NCBI RefSeq assembly: GCF_007753265.1
Contig: NZ_CP036349.1
Coordinates: 1,335,363-1,399,362, forward strand
DNA length: 64,000 bases
Source: Botrimarina mediterranea
GTDB taxonomy: Bacteria > Planctomycetota > Planctomycetia > Pirellulales > Lacipirellulaceae
Reading direction: 5' to 3'
Shown in pieces: positions 38,057 through 47,802 of the stretch. Under the pieces are notes generated by a model. The model had not been told where the DNA came from, did not search any database, and saw only the letters and a program-made list of their open reading frames with translations. Positions within the stretch are counted from its first letter, which is position 1. Every line of letters begins with the position of its first letter. The translations under genes were made by a program, and so were the position numbers.

Positions 38057-38143
38057 CGGGCGCGGCTAAAAAGCGGGCGCGGCGAGATAGGGTGTCTTCG
38101 CCCGCCGAAAACGCCATAAATCTATTGCTGGCAAGCGTTTAGT

Positions 38144-38172
38144 TTGACAGGTCGGGCGGTCGTGACTATCAC
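38144..38172 (+). promoter_or_regulatory. Predicted promoter of the giant repeat protein
   Basis: TTGACA (38144-38149), a 17-bp spacer and TATCAC (38167-38172) lie 130 bases before the ATG at 38303. The -10 matches only four of six positions. Confidence 0.5.
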
Positions 38173-38302
38173 GACGGTATCCGCAAACTCCGCGCGGCGG
38201 CCGCTAGCGGTCTGCACCGGCGGCTCCTCCGCCTTGATCGGGAGGGCGCCGGTGTCGTCAGGGGCGGCGCCGTCGAGTTAGGCCCAGCACTTAGGCGCCC
38301 CT

Positions 38303-41300
38303 ATGCATCCATTTCGAGTCGTCCGGCGGCTGCTCTCGCGCGCCCACGAGGATTGGCAAGACGCCGTTGAGGGGTTGTTCGCCGCACCGCCCCGTCGGCC
38401 AATGGGCCCGCGGCCATTACGGGTGATGCGGTTGGAGCGGCGGCGGGTGCTCAGCGCCGACTTCTCGCTGACCGCGACGGGGTTGGTGCTCAGCGGGTTC
38501 GACGACGCCGGGGGCGACACCCTGGCGGTCCAGCAGGACGGGGACGACTACCTGTTCACTAGCGGCAATGGTTGGGAGCAGCACGAGCCCAACCAGCTCC
38601 CCGAGGGAGTGACGATCGATGGCGACACGCTATCGATCGATCGTGCGTTGCTCGAAGGACTCGAGGACGGCCTGACGATCGAGGGTAGCCTCGGCCATCA
38701 GTTGGACGTGCGGCTGGGCGACGCAGACTTCTCCGGCCTGTCGGGGCCGGTGACGCTCGACGGCGTGACCTCGGTCGGTCAAGAGCAGCCCTTCGCGCTG
38801 GTGACGGCGCCGACGGACGGGTTCCAACTGATCGTCGCGCCGAGCGGCACGGTGCTGTCGAGCCTCAACGTGTCGGGCGACCTGAACATCGTCTCGATCG
38901 GCGGCTCGATCACCGACGTGTCCGGCAGCGAGATCCTCATCAGCGGCAACGCGACCTTCACCTCGCGCGCCGCGAGCCCCGCTGGCGACTTCAACGGCGA
39001 CGGCATTGTTGATGACGTGGACCGCACCGAGCACTGGGCGAAGAACTATGGCATGACGAGCGGCGCCACGAAGTACCACGGCGACGCCAACGGCGATGGG
39101 CGCGTGGACGCGGCCGACTACACGGCGTGGCGCGACACGCTCGGCCAGACGGGGCAGGGGGGGATCGAGCTGGCGAACGAGACGGGCGACCGGCTGGTGA
39201 TTGGCGGCGTGGCGACGTTCGACGCGGCGGAGCCCGAGGGGACGCACGACATCTACGTCGGCGTCGGGGGCGTGGCGGAGTTCGGCTCGGTCAACGCGTA
39301 CGGCGCGAACGTGATCATCCACGAGGACGCGACCGCGGGCGACAGTGGGCCGACGACGGTGCTGGGCAGTATCGAGGCGTATACGCTGCAGATCGAATCG
39401 GGTGGGCAGATCACTACCGCTGTCTTCGAGCCGATAACAGTGCAGGGTGACGCGTCGTTCGTCGTCACCGAGACGGCGATGATCGCCGATGGTCCGCTCG
39501 TGCAGGCGATCATTCTTAGCAGTCCATCGGCAGGCGGCATCACCCGCCGAACGATCGGCGGCGTCGCCACATTCATCGTTGAACAGCCGACGACGCCGGT
39601 TGAAGGATTTCGTGGTCCGAAGGGAATCGATGTCGGTGTTGGTTCGAACGGCCGATTCGCGGGAGGCTTCAACGCCGGGTCGCTGCGTTTCTACGCGCCC
39701 GATGCGACCGTGCGCATCGCCGAGGACAGCGACGCGGTGCTCGCAGGGTGGGGAGCGGGTGATTGGGTTGACGCCAGTGTCGCTCACACGCTCGAGCTGC
39801 AATCAAGGCTGGGGATGATCAGCGACGATGCGGACGCGGTGGTGCGGATCAGCGGCGACGCGGCGTTCTACTCTGACACGACGATGGTGCTGGCCGATGG
39901 CGGCGCGGCGAATACCTTGTCGGTCGATGGCCTCGCGACTTTCGTTCAGAATCCCGATGCGGCGGGCATCGACGTCGGCGTGACTTCGGCGGGCGCCGCG
40001 GCGGCGGCGACGTTCAATGCGGGCACGCTGCGATTTAGCTCGGAACGCGGGGCCGTCCGTATCGCCGAGGACAGCAGCACGGTGTTGGTGGGCTGGTCGA
40101 CGACGCCGGGGCCGACGGGTTTCCCCTACCTATTCTACCCGATCCCTAGCGCTCCCAGCGCCCTTGCGCTCGAGCTCACCTCGGCGGGTTCGATTACGGA
40201 TGAGGCAGACTCCTCTATCAATGTCGGCAGCGCGACCTTTGTCGCCAAGGATGAGATTGTTCTTGCCGACAGCGATCTTTTTGATCCGTTTGACACGTTT
40301 TACAATCGACTGAGGGTCTCAGGCGTCGCCACTTTCATTTCGACCGATGGCGACGACATCTCGGTCGGGGTAGGCGCGGCTGGTTCGGCGGCCGTTGCCT
40401 GGTTCGAAGCCGGGTCGATCCGCTTCGTGTCGGTGGGCGGTGATGTGCGGATCGCGGAGGACAGCAGCACGGTTCTCGCTGGCTGGGCGTCAGACACGAT
40501 CGCTCCGTCGATCCCTCTGCCAACGCCGACGATCAGCGTCGCGGGAAACCTTGAACTGTTCTCTTTTGGAACGATCGTCGACGAGCCCAATGCCGCGGTG
40601 CGCGTGGCGGGCGATGCGACTTTTGTTGCAAAGGACCAGATCGTTCTGGCGGATAGCGACACGTTTGAGAATCGAATAACTGTCTCAGGCGTCGCGACTT
40701 TCATCTCTACCGATGGTGACGGCATCTCGGTCGGGGTTGGCGGCACAGGTGCGCCCGCCGCGGCGTTCTTCCATGCGGGGTCGATTCGCTTCGTGTCGGT
40801 CGGTGGGGACGTTCGGATCGCCCAGGCCGGTAGCATCAACGCTCTGCACGGCAACATGCTGCTCGCCGATTGGGCGGCGGATTCGATTGCGCCGTCGATC
40901 CCAATTCCGACGCCGACAGCGAGCGTCGCTGAGAACCTTGAGCTCTCTGCCGTCGTCATAGCGGACGAAGCCAACGCCGTGGTCAATGTGACAGGTGATG
41001 CGACCTTTGTCGCTAGCCAGAGCATCGTGTTGGCCGATGCCGACAACCCAGGCGGCTCCAATTCTCTGACGGTCGGCGGCGTGGCGACGTTTGTCACCGG
41101 CAACTATTTTGGCGCTCTGCGAGTTGGTGCGACGGAGGATGGCGCCCCCTCTGCCGCCGTCTTCCAAGCCGGCGGCCTCCGTTTCTCCGCGCCGAACGGC
41201 GTCGTCCAGATCGCCGAGGACGACGGCACGCACTTGGTAGATTGGAGGACGACTCCGGTGTCGCCGCTCATCGTCAGGCCGCGGACGGTGACCGAGGCGC

Positions 41301-44300
41301 GGGTTATCGAACTATCAAGCGCCGGCGGCATCACCGACGCCGACGGCGCCGTCGTCTTCGCTACGGGATGGAACGGTTCGGAACGCGTTTACGGCTATAG
41401 TGGTGCAACGGCCACGTTCGTCGCCGCCGAGTCGATCACGCTCGCCGATGGCGGGGCCGACAACAAGCTGATGGTCGATGGCCTGTTGACGCTGGTTTCG
41501 ACGGCGGCTTCGGGGCAACGGATCGATGTCGGCGTCACGCCTACCGGCGGTATGGCGAATGCAGAGTTCATCGCGGGGAGCGTCCGCTTCTGGGCGCCCG
41601 AAGGCGCGGTGCGGCTTGTGGAAGACACGGCTATCAATCTTGGTGGGGCGACCTACTCCGAAAACTACGGCACGATGATCGGTAGTTGGGCGACCGGCGC
41701 CGAATCACCGCTTTTCCCGAGCTCTGTGGTCTCGAATCGGGCCGGCACACTTGACCTCGTCTCGTACTGGATTGCCGACGAGTCTAACGCGGTCGTCGAA
41801 GTCTCGGGCGACGCCGGTTTCCGAGCGATAGGTCCCTCGATTGGAAGCCCATTGATCCAACTCGCCGACGGAGGCGTCAGCAACGCGCTCCGCGTCGGCG
41901 GGGTCGCGACCTTCGTGGTCGATGCTGCGTTTGGCGTTGATGTCGGGGGGGGCATCGGATTGGCGGAGTTCGTCGCCGGTTCGTTGCGTTTCAATGCGGG
42001 GGGCGCCGTTCGCATCGCCGAGGACAGCGCGACGCACCTCGCCGACTGGGGCGGTTTGGCGGTCGGCCTGATCCGTCCCGACGCATCGATGAACCGCAGT
42101 GTGGCGGCCTCACTCGACCTTAACTCCGCCGGCGCGATCACCGACGCGGCGGACGCCAAAGTCCTGATTGCTGGCGACGCGAAGTTCACCGTCAGCACGA
42201 TCGCCAGCGTTGCGGGCCCGGCGGCGATTGTGCTTGCCGACGGCGATGCCGCGAACGAGTTGGTGGTCGGTGGGCACGCCAACTTTATCGTGAACCAAGT
42301 CCCCGCAGGAAGCCCGAAGGGGATCGACGTTGGCGTCGTCCCCGCGACCGGCGCCCCGGCGGCCGCGTTGTTTACGGCCGGCACGCTCGGCTTTAGCGCG
42401 CAGGGGGGCATGGTCCGATTGGCGGAAGACAACGACACCGTGCTCGGCGGCTTGAGCACGGCGCAGGACCTCGAGCTGTTGTCGGCGGGCTTCATCACGG
42501 ATACGGACAGCGTCACGACGGGCGAAATCGTCGCGGCGACCTCGGTCGAGGTGACGCAGACCGCCAAGCTGAAGGCCGGCCTCAACGGCGAGAACGACGT
42601 GACGCTCGGCGCGGGCGCGGCGGCGTTCAGCATGGCCGATGGCGATGGGAACAACCCCCAGCTGTTCAGCGACGCGCAGTACCTGGCGGTGCAGGCGGAG
42701 AACGTCTCGATCCACGCCGACTCGGGCGTCAACGTCCGCACGGGCGACGCGCCGCTGTCGAACCTCGACAACTACTCGCAGTTCGCCGGCACGTTCTACC
42801 TCGCCGCGACGGGGCACGTTACACAGGTGACGACCGCGGCGCCGAAGGCGCTCGCGGCGGACAAGATCTCGGTCGCGTCGGACAACGGCGCGGTGCTGCT
42901 GCGCTTGGTCGAGCTGACCAGCACGGGCACGGACCCGAACTTGCAGATCAAGTCGGGCGGCTCAGTGGCGTTGAGCCAGCCGCTGGTGGGCGGCGGCACA
43001 GTGGGCGGTAAGTTCGCCGGCTCTGATATCCCGTCGCCAACGAGCCCGGCCTTCGCGCCGGTGATCGTCGAGGCGGACGACCCGCTGACGGGCGTGCGGC
43101 CTGATATGCCCGCGCGCTCTGGCGACGAGGGCTTTGAGGACGTGCTGCTGACGGGCGGTGAGAACGCGCGGCTCTCCGAAGCGGTCCGCCTGCCGAATGG
43201 TGATTACGTCGTCGATCACTTGCTCGAGGACGGCGGGCAGACCCGCACGATCGATGACCTCTACACGATGATCGTCGTCGTCAGCGGTGACGCCAACGTC
43301 GGCGACGTTCACGATCCGAACACCGACGCGCGGCGCGACGTTGATGCGGCCGAGGCCCGCGGCGTGGCGGTCGAGGACGGCGGCAATGCGTTCCTCGCAA
43401 CGACGGCTGGCGGCGATCTGTTCTTCACCAACCGCAACCGCGAAGGGGGCGACGAACTCGACGGCATCGCGGTGCAGATGGCGGGCGGCGTCTTCACGGC
43501 GATCGCGGCCGGCACGCTGCGGATCGACACCGAGGACCCCGACAACCTCGCCACGGGCCTGCGGACAACGCGGCTCGTGAGCCGGACGGGGACCGTCACG
43601 AACGTCAACTCCGATGACCCGAATGGCTTCGGGCCGCGGGCGATCCTCGACCCTTCGACCGAAGAAGGAAACGCCGCGACGAGTGGCCTGGTGCGCGCGG
43701 ACCAGAACTTCGAGCAACGGATCACGATGGCCCTGGGGTCGCGCGGCGAGGACAACCTGCTCGTGGAAGTCGAGTGGGCCGACACGGCCGACATCCGCCA
43801 GTACAGCAACGCCAACGTCCGTCTCGCGCCCGGCCCGAACCTGCCGACCAACACGGTGGGCTCGACGGACGTGCCTGGATCGCGGCCCTATGCGGATGTC
43901 GTGCAGACGCCCGTCGAGACGATCGAGGCGAACGTCGCCGACCCCTCCGTCACGGGCTACCAGTACCAGACGCTCGCTGGCGCCAGCCGCGTGGCGACGA
44001 TCACACAGAACTACGACGAGGCGTTCGTCCCGAACAACCCGGCGCAGAACCGACTGCCGACGACGGTGCGGGTGTTCAACGACGCGGCGATCAACCTCTT
44101 CGACCAAGGGGGCGCGCGGAACCTCAACAGCGTGAGCTTCTCGATCGCGCCGCGGATCATCACGCTGCCGCCGCCGGGTTACTTCATCATCTCCGAGCCC
44201 GACCTGCCGCAGCAATACGAGCCGGTGAGCGTGACGTTGCCGCGTTCCGAGCCGACGCAAGTGACGCAGCAGACGACGCTCGACGAGGGCCGCGCCGTTT

Positions 44301-44890
44301 CGGTTTCAACCACCGAGGAAGTGTGGTACGGCCGTGTCGATGAACAGGGGGAGTGGGTCGTCGATATCCCCGGCGAGAAATGGCCGCGGATTCACGAGGA
44401 CGCCGAGGGCGACTTCCTGCGCGAGATCCGCGACAAGATCGACGAGGGCCCGTACTCGGAGGGCCGGTACGTCATCAAGGTGGTGACGCTACGCAGCGAG
44501 CAGCTGTTGGAGGAATGGGTAAAGGGGGACGATGCGGAAGCCGACGACGGAATGGCGACGAAGCCCTCCGCTGTTCCTACAACTGACGGACCTGCTGCCG
44601 AAGGGCCTGCCGAGGAAGCCGACTTACCCGCCGAAGAAGCTCGTCCTGCGACGCCCGCGGTGAACGGGCCGGTTGAGACGCCGGCTGTGGTCGCTCCGCA
44701 GGGGGCGCCGCTGGGGCTCTTGGAGCTGGAGTCGGCCCCGGTGGACGCACGCCACACGGCGCTGGCGGCGATGGCGGCGGTCGGCGTCTGGCGGCGTCGC
44801 CTTAATGACGCTGGACCGTTTACACTAGACGCTGACGGTGTGGCGTTCACCCGTGTGAAGCGGCAACGGCGCCGCCGGGGCGGTGAGTAG
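38303..44890 (+). CDS. Giant LEPR-XLL-like repeat protein
   Basis: The 2,195-residue product begins with a basic region and the motif MRLERRRVLSADFSL (about residues 42-56), which matches the LEPR-XLL signature of giant planctomycete proteins; no classical signal peptide is visible. Two EF-hand-like loops (DFNGDGIVDD and DANGDGRVDAADYTAW) lie near residues 230-275. Eight to nine repeats of about 130-150 residues follow, each with a GVATF, a DVGVG, a VRIAEDS and a GW or DW signature. The C-terminal 600 residues are different and Gly-poor, ending in an Ala/Glu/Pro-rich linker, a short hydrophobic stretch and a basic tail (RVKRQRRRRGGE). It is predicted to be exported; the route is discussed under findings. 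Confidence 0.88.
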   Translation: MHPFRVVRRLLSRAHEDWQDAVEGLFAAPPRRPMGPRPLRVMRLERRRVLSADFSLTATGLVLSGFDDAGGDTLAVQQDGDDYLFTSGNGWEQHEPNQLPEGVTIDGDTLSIDRALLEGLEDGLTIEGSLGHQLDVRLGDADFSGLSGPVTLDGVTSVGQEQPFALVTAPTDGFQLIVAPSGTVLSSLNVSGDLNIVSIGGSITDVSGSEILISGNATFTSRAASPAGDFNGDGIVDDVDRTEHWAKNYGMTSGATKYHGDANGDGRVDAADYTAWRDTLGQTGQGGIELANETGDRLVIGGVATFDAAEPEGTHDIYVGVGGVAEFGSVNAYGANVIIHEDATAGDSGPTTVLGSIEAYTLQIESGGQITTAVFEPITVQGDASFVVTETAMIADGPLVQAIILSSPSAGGITRRTIGGVATFIVEQPTTPVEGFRGPKGIDVGVGSNGRFAGGFNAGSLRFYAPDATVRIAEDSDAVLAGWGAGDWVDASVAHTLELQSRLGMISDDADAVVRISGDAAFYSDTTMVLADGGAANTLSVDGLATFVQNPDAAGIDVGVTSAGAAAAATFNAGTLRFSSERGAVRIAEDSSTVLVGWSTTPGPTGFPYLFYPIPSAPSALALELTSAGSITDEADSSINVGSATFVAKDEIVLADSDLFDPFDTFYNRLRVSGVATFISTDGDDISVGVGAAGSAAVAWFEAGSIRFVSVGGDVRIAEDSSTVLAGWASDTIAPSIPLPTPTISVAGNLELFSFGTIVDEPNAAVRVAGDATFVAKDQIVLADSDTFENRITVSGVATFISTDGDGISVGVGGTGAPAAAFFHAGSIRFVSVGGDVRIAQAGSINALHGNMLLADWAADSIAPSIPIPTPTASVAENLELSAVVIADEANAVVNVTGDATFVASQSIVLADADNPGGSNSLTVGGVATFVTGNYFGALRVGATEDGAPSAAVFQAGGLRFSAPNGVVQIAEDDGTHLVDWRTTPVSPLIVRPRTVTEARVIELSSAGGITDADGAVVFATGWNGSERVYGYSGATATFVAAESITLADGGADNKLMVDGLLTLVSTAASGQRIDVGVTPTGGMANAEFIAGSVRFWAPEGAVRLVEDTAINLGGATYSENYGTMIGSWATGAESPLFPSSVVSNRAGTLDLVSYWIADESNAVVEVSGDAGFRAIGPSIGSPLIQLADGGVSNALRVGGVATFVVDAAFGVDVGGGIGLAEFVAGSLRFNAGGAVRIAEDSATHLADWGGLAVGLIRPDASMNRSVAASLDLNSAGAITDAADAKVLIAGDAKFTVSTIASVAGPAAIVLADGDAANELVVGGHANFIVNQVPAGSPKGIDVGVVPATGAPAAALFTAGTLGFSAQGGMVRLAEDNDTVLGGLSTAQDLELLSAGFITDTDSVTTGEIVAATSVEVTQTAKLKAGLNGENDVTLGAGAAAFSMADGDGNNPQLFSDAQYLAVQAENVSIHADSGVNVRTGDAPLSNLDNYSQFAGTFYLAATGHVTQVTTAAPKALAADKISVASDNGAVLLRLVELTSTGTDPNLQIKSGGSVALSQPLVGGGTVGGKFAGSDIPSPTSPAFAPVIVEADDPLTGVRPDMPARSGDEGFEDVLLTGGENARLSEAVRLPNGDYVVDHLLEDGGQTRTIDDLYTMIVVVSGDANVGDVHDPNTDARRDVDAAEARGVAVEDGGNAFLATTAGGDLFFTNRNREGGDELDGIAVQMAGGVFTAIAAGTLRIDTEDPDNLATGLRTTRLVSRTGTVTNVNSDDPNGFGPRAILDPSTEEGNAATSGLVRADQNFEQRITMALGSRGEDNLLVEVEWADTADIRQYSNANVRLAPGPNLPTNTVGSTDVPGSRPYADVVQTPVETIEANVADPSVTGYQYQTLAGASRVATITQNYDEAFVPNNPAQNRLPTTVRVFNDAAINLFDQGGARNLNSVSFSIAPRIITLPPPGYFIISEPDLPQQYEPVSVTLPRSEPTQVTQQTTLDEGRAVSVSTTEEVWYGRVDEQGEWVVDIPGEKWPRIHEDAEGDFLREIRDKIDEGPYSEGRYVIKVVTLRSEQLLEEWVKGDDAEADDGMATKPSAVPTTDGPAAEGPAEEADLPAEEARPATPAVNGPVETPAVVAPQGAPLGLLELESAPVDARHTALAAMAAVGVWRRRLNDAGPFTLDADGVAFTRVKRQRRRRGGE

Positions 44891-44908
44891 GGCCGGGGTC
44901 AAACTGTA

Positions 44909-44987
44909 GGAGGGGTCTCCAGACCCCGATTGCGGTCTCCATTCCGAAACGGCATGGTGCGCGTCATCGGGGTCTGGAGACCCCTCC
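44909..44987. repeat. Inverted repeat with 22-bp perfect arms after the giant gene
   Basis: GGAGGGGTCTCCAGACCCCGAT (22 bp; 44909-44930) and its complement at 44966-44987. Each arm holds an inner palindrome GGGGTCTCCAGACCCC. It separates the giant gene from the adaptor operon and could attenuate read-through. Confidence 0.85.
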
Positions 44988-45032
44988 CACAATTGACTGC
45001 CCCTCAGGGCACGCATTGAAGGCAAACAGTCG

Positions 45033-46886
45033 ATGACGGATGTCGACGCATTCTTGGACGACCTCGACCGCCTCGCCACGACGGCGGCGACTGACGATGC
45101 TGCGGCGTTCTACCGCCAGTTACTGCCCGCTGCGTCGATGGCGATTGGCGCCGACGCGGCCGAGTATGTCGCGTCCGCGGGCGCCGTGGATCATCGGCCG
45201 CAGCGTTGGAACCTGACGGGCCCGCTGGTCGAAGCCGACAGGGTTCAGCGGGTCCGCCTCGACGGCATGCCGCGCGTCGTGCCGGGGCTCGACGGCGAGC
45301 CGGTGGTCGCTGTGCCTGTCGAATCGGCGAGCGGCCCGGTGGGCGTGATCGCCTTCCGGCTGGGCGACAGCGCGGCGACGCCCGAGCGCAGCATCGAGCT
45401 GGCCGCCGCGGTCGCGGAGATCGCGGGACGTTACGAGTTGCGTTGCGAGTCGGGCCGTGTGCAGAGAGCCCAGACGCGGTTGGCGCGGATCGAGAAGCTG
45501 CTGGTGCGGCTCCACTCGAAGCGGGGCCTCCGGCCGATCGCGCACGAGGCGGCGGAGCAGGGGCGTTTGGCGGCCGGATGCGACCGGTTGTCGGTGCTGA
45601 CGCCGACCGCGGGCGGGTGGCGGATCGTCACGGTGAGCGGCGTCGCACAGGTGAGTCGACGCAGCGACGCGGCCCGCGCGATCGAGCGGATCGCCAACGC
45701 GGCGCTGCGTGGCGGCGAGCCGCTTCGCTACCCCAGCGAGGACGGCCGACCGTTGTCGCCTCCGATCGCCGACGAAGTCGATCGCTACTGCGAGGCCTCG
45801 GGCGTCCGCGCGTTGCGGGTGCTGCCGTGCGTCGCCCCCGCCGACGGGGATTCACAGGACGACGCGCCGCGGCTGGCGATGCTCGCCGAATGGTTCGACG
45901 GGGCGGTCGATAATGAAGGCGACGCGATGCTGGCGGCGCTCGCACGGCACATGGGCGTCGCGGCGATGCGAGACCGCTCGGGTGGTTGGGGCTGGGCGCC
46001 GCTGAGCCGCACAGCGACAGCGCTGGCGGTTGTCGGGCTGTTGTTGGCGGCGGTTGTGTTCGCGCTAGTGACGCCGGCGACGTTGTGGCTGCAAGTGGAT
46101 GGGCGCTTCGAGCCGGTGGACCAGGCGCGTGTCTTCGCGCCGCTCGATGGCGTCGTTCGTGAGGTACTCGTCAAGCAAGCCGACCAAGTGAGCCGGGGGC
46201 AGCCGCTGGTGCGGCTCGAATCGCCCGACCTGCAACTGAAGCAGGAAGAGGTCGCCGAGGCGATCGCGGCGACGCAATCGGAGATCGCTTCCCTGGAGAC
46301 CGAGAAGCTCCGCGCGTCACTCCCCGGCCGCGGCGAGGACCGGGAGGACGCGACGACGATCGCCAGCCGCGCGGCGGCGTTGCGCGAGCGGCTCAGCCAT
46401 CAGCAGAAGCAGCGGGAGCTGCTCGAGGCGGAGGCGGCGAAGCTCCTCGTCACCAGCCCGATCAAAGGTGATGTCGTCAGCTGGCGACCGGAGGATTACC
46501 TCGCCGACCGGCCGGTGCGGCGGGGGCAGCGGCTGCTGGAGGTGGCGGCGGACGGCCACTGGCGGCTAGAGCTAGAGGCGCCCGACCACCGCGTCGGGCC
46601 ACTGCTGCGGGCCCAAGCGACGGGCGAGCCGCTGCGGGTCGAGTACGTGGTCCGTTCGGACCCCGCCCAGACGCACACGGCCGTGGTGACGGCGATTGCC
46701 GACGCCACCCAGACCGACGAGGAGGGGAGTCCGGTTGTGCGGGTCGTAGCGGACCCCGCCGACGCAGCCGTGGCGAATCCTCGCAGTGGGCTGGGGGTCT
46801 CGGCTAAGATCGATTGCGGCACCCACTCCCTCGCCTATGTCTGGCTGCATGAAGCGATCGACGCGATCCGCCGCCGCTGGTTCTGA
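45033..46886 (+). CDS. GAF-like/HlyD-type membrane fusion protein
   Basis: The 617-residue product has an unusual N-terminal half of about 320 residues that is soluble and holds a GAF-like region (about 150-315). A membrane segment lies at 327-349. The C-terminal 270 residues are a HlyD-type adaptor: a biotinyl-lipoyl-like domain (VFAPLDGVVREVLVKQADQV, GQPLVRLE), a coiled coil (about 395-465, SEIASLETEKL, LSHQQKQRELLEAE), and a second half-motif (LLVTSPIKGDVVSW). The orientation puts the GAF part in the cytoplasm. It overlaps the following HlyD gene by 38 nt. No transporter gene is adjacent. Confidence 0.85.
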   Translation: MTDVDAFLDDLDRLATTAATDDAAAFYRQLLPAASMAIGADAAEYVASAGAVDHRPQRWNLTGPLVEADRVQRVRLDGMPRVVPGLDGEPVVAVPVESASGPVGVIAFRLGDSAATPERSIELAAAVAEIAGRYELRCESGRVQRAQTRLARIEKLLVRLHSKRGLRPIAHEAAEQGRLAAGCDRLSVLTPTAGGWRIVTVSGVAQVSRRSDAARAIERIANAALRGGEPLRYPSEDGRPLSPPIADEVDRYCEASGVRALRVLPCVAPADGDSQDDAPRLAMLAEWFDGAVDNEGDAMLAALARHMGVAAMRDRSGGWGWAPLSRTATALAVVGLLLAAVVFALVTPATLWLQVDGRFEPVDQARVFAPLDGVVREVLVKQADQVSRGQPLVRLESPDLQLKQEEVAEAIAATQSEIASLETEKLRASLPGRGEDREDATTIASRAAALRERLSHQQKQRELLEAEAAKLLVTSPIKGDVVSWRPEDYLADRPVRRGQRLLEVAADGHWRLELEAPDHRVGPLLRAQATGEPLRVEYVVRSDPAQTHTAVVTAIADATQTDEEGSPVVRVVADPADAAVANPRSGLGVSAKIDCGTHSLAYVWLHEAIDAIRRRWF

Positions 46887-47790
46887 GTTGCTCCTGCTCG
46901 GGGCGATGCTGCTGGCGTGGTGTCCCGCGGTAACGCTCGCCGAGACGATCGAGGTCGCGTCGTCGATCCTGACGGTGAGCGAGACAGTCAAAGTTCCAGC
47001 GCCCGAGGCCGGCGTGCTGCGCGAGCTCGTCGTGCATGAGGGGATGCGGCTCGAACAAGGCGCGACGATCGGCGAGGTCGACGCGCGCGAGCAGCAGCTG
47101 TCGGCCGAAGTGATCGAGCAAGACCTGGCGATCGCGCGGAGCGAGTCGGAGAGCGACGTCCGCGTCCGCCTCGCCGCGAAAGAGAACAAAGTCGCCGAGG
47201 CCGAGCTGAAGCGGGCCACGTCGATCAACGCCGAGCTGCCCAACACGGTCTCGACCAAAGAGGTCGAGCGGTTGCGGTTGACGATGGAGAAGTCGGAGCT
47301 CGAGATCGAGTTCGCTAATTTCGAACGCGATCTGCTGGCCGCGAAGCTGGGCCGTATCGAGGCCGACCTGCGGCTTGCGCAGCACCAGGTCGAGAAAATG
47401 CGGGTCACCTCGCCGATCGGCGGCGTTGTCGCCGAGCTGTTCTGCGAGGCGGGTGAGTGGGTCGATGCGGGCGAGCCGATCGCGCGGCTGGTGCGGGTGG
47501 ATCAGTTGCGCGTCGAGGGCTTTGTGGGCATCGACGACGCGCTCGCCGGGTTGGTGAACCGTCCCGTCGTTGTCGAGGCCCTGCTGCCCAGCGGCGAGAC
47601 GATCAAAGCCGAAGGCCGCGTCGTGTTCGTGAGCCCCGAGGCTGAGCCCGTGGACGCCAAGGTGCGGTTCTGGGCCGAAGTCGATAACAGCGCGATGCGG
47701 CTGCGGCCGGGCCTGACGGCGCGGGTGATGATCCTCGACGCCGCCGCGGGCGACGCGCCCGTGCAGCCGGCGGCTTACTTCGCGAACTGA
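46849..47790 (+). CDS. Periplasmic adaptor (HlyD/RND-type membrane fusion protein)
   Basis: The 313-residue product has an N-terminal hydrophobic signal or anchor (LLLLGAMLLAWCPAVTLA), then lipoyl half-motifs (VPAPEAGVLRELVVHEGMRLEQG and MRVTSPIGGVVAELFCEAGEW), a long coiled coil (about 75-160) and beta-barrel region up to the C terminus. This is the layout of HlyD or RND adaptors. ATG at 46849 lies inside the end of the preceding GAF/HlyD gene, so the two are translationally coupled; the longer frame from 46786 is not needed. It is followed after 12 nt by the M50 peptidase gene. Confidence 0.88.
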   Translation: MKRSTRSAAAGSELLLLGAMLLAWCPAVTLAETIEVASSILTVSETVKVPAPEAGVLRELVVHEGMRLEQGATIGEVDAREQQLSAEVIEQDLAIARSESESDVRVRLAAKENKVAEAELKRATSINAELPNTVSTKEVERLRLTMEKSELEIEFANFERDLLAAKLGRIEADLRLAQHQVEKMRVTSPIGGVVAELFCEAGEWVDAGEPIARLVRVDQLRVEGFVGIDDALAGLVNRPVVVEALLPSGETIKAEGRVVFVSPEAEPVDAKVRFWAEVDNSAMRLRPGLTARVMILDAAAGDAPVQPAAYFAN

Positions 47791-47802
47791 AGTGAGCGTG
47801 CC

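Noticed and set aside
42962-44260. A 432-codon minus-strand frame opposite the C-terminal part of the giant repeat protein
   Set aside because: Arg-rich shadow of the coding strand. The plus frame carries the repeat pattern and a consistent third-position bias.
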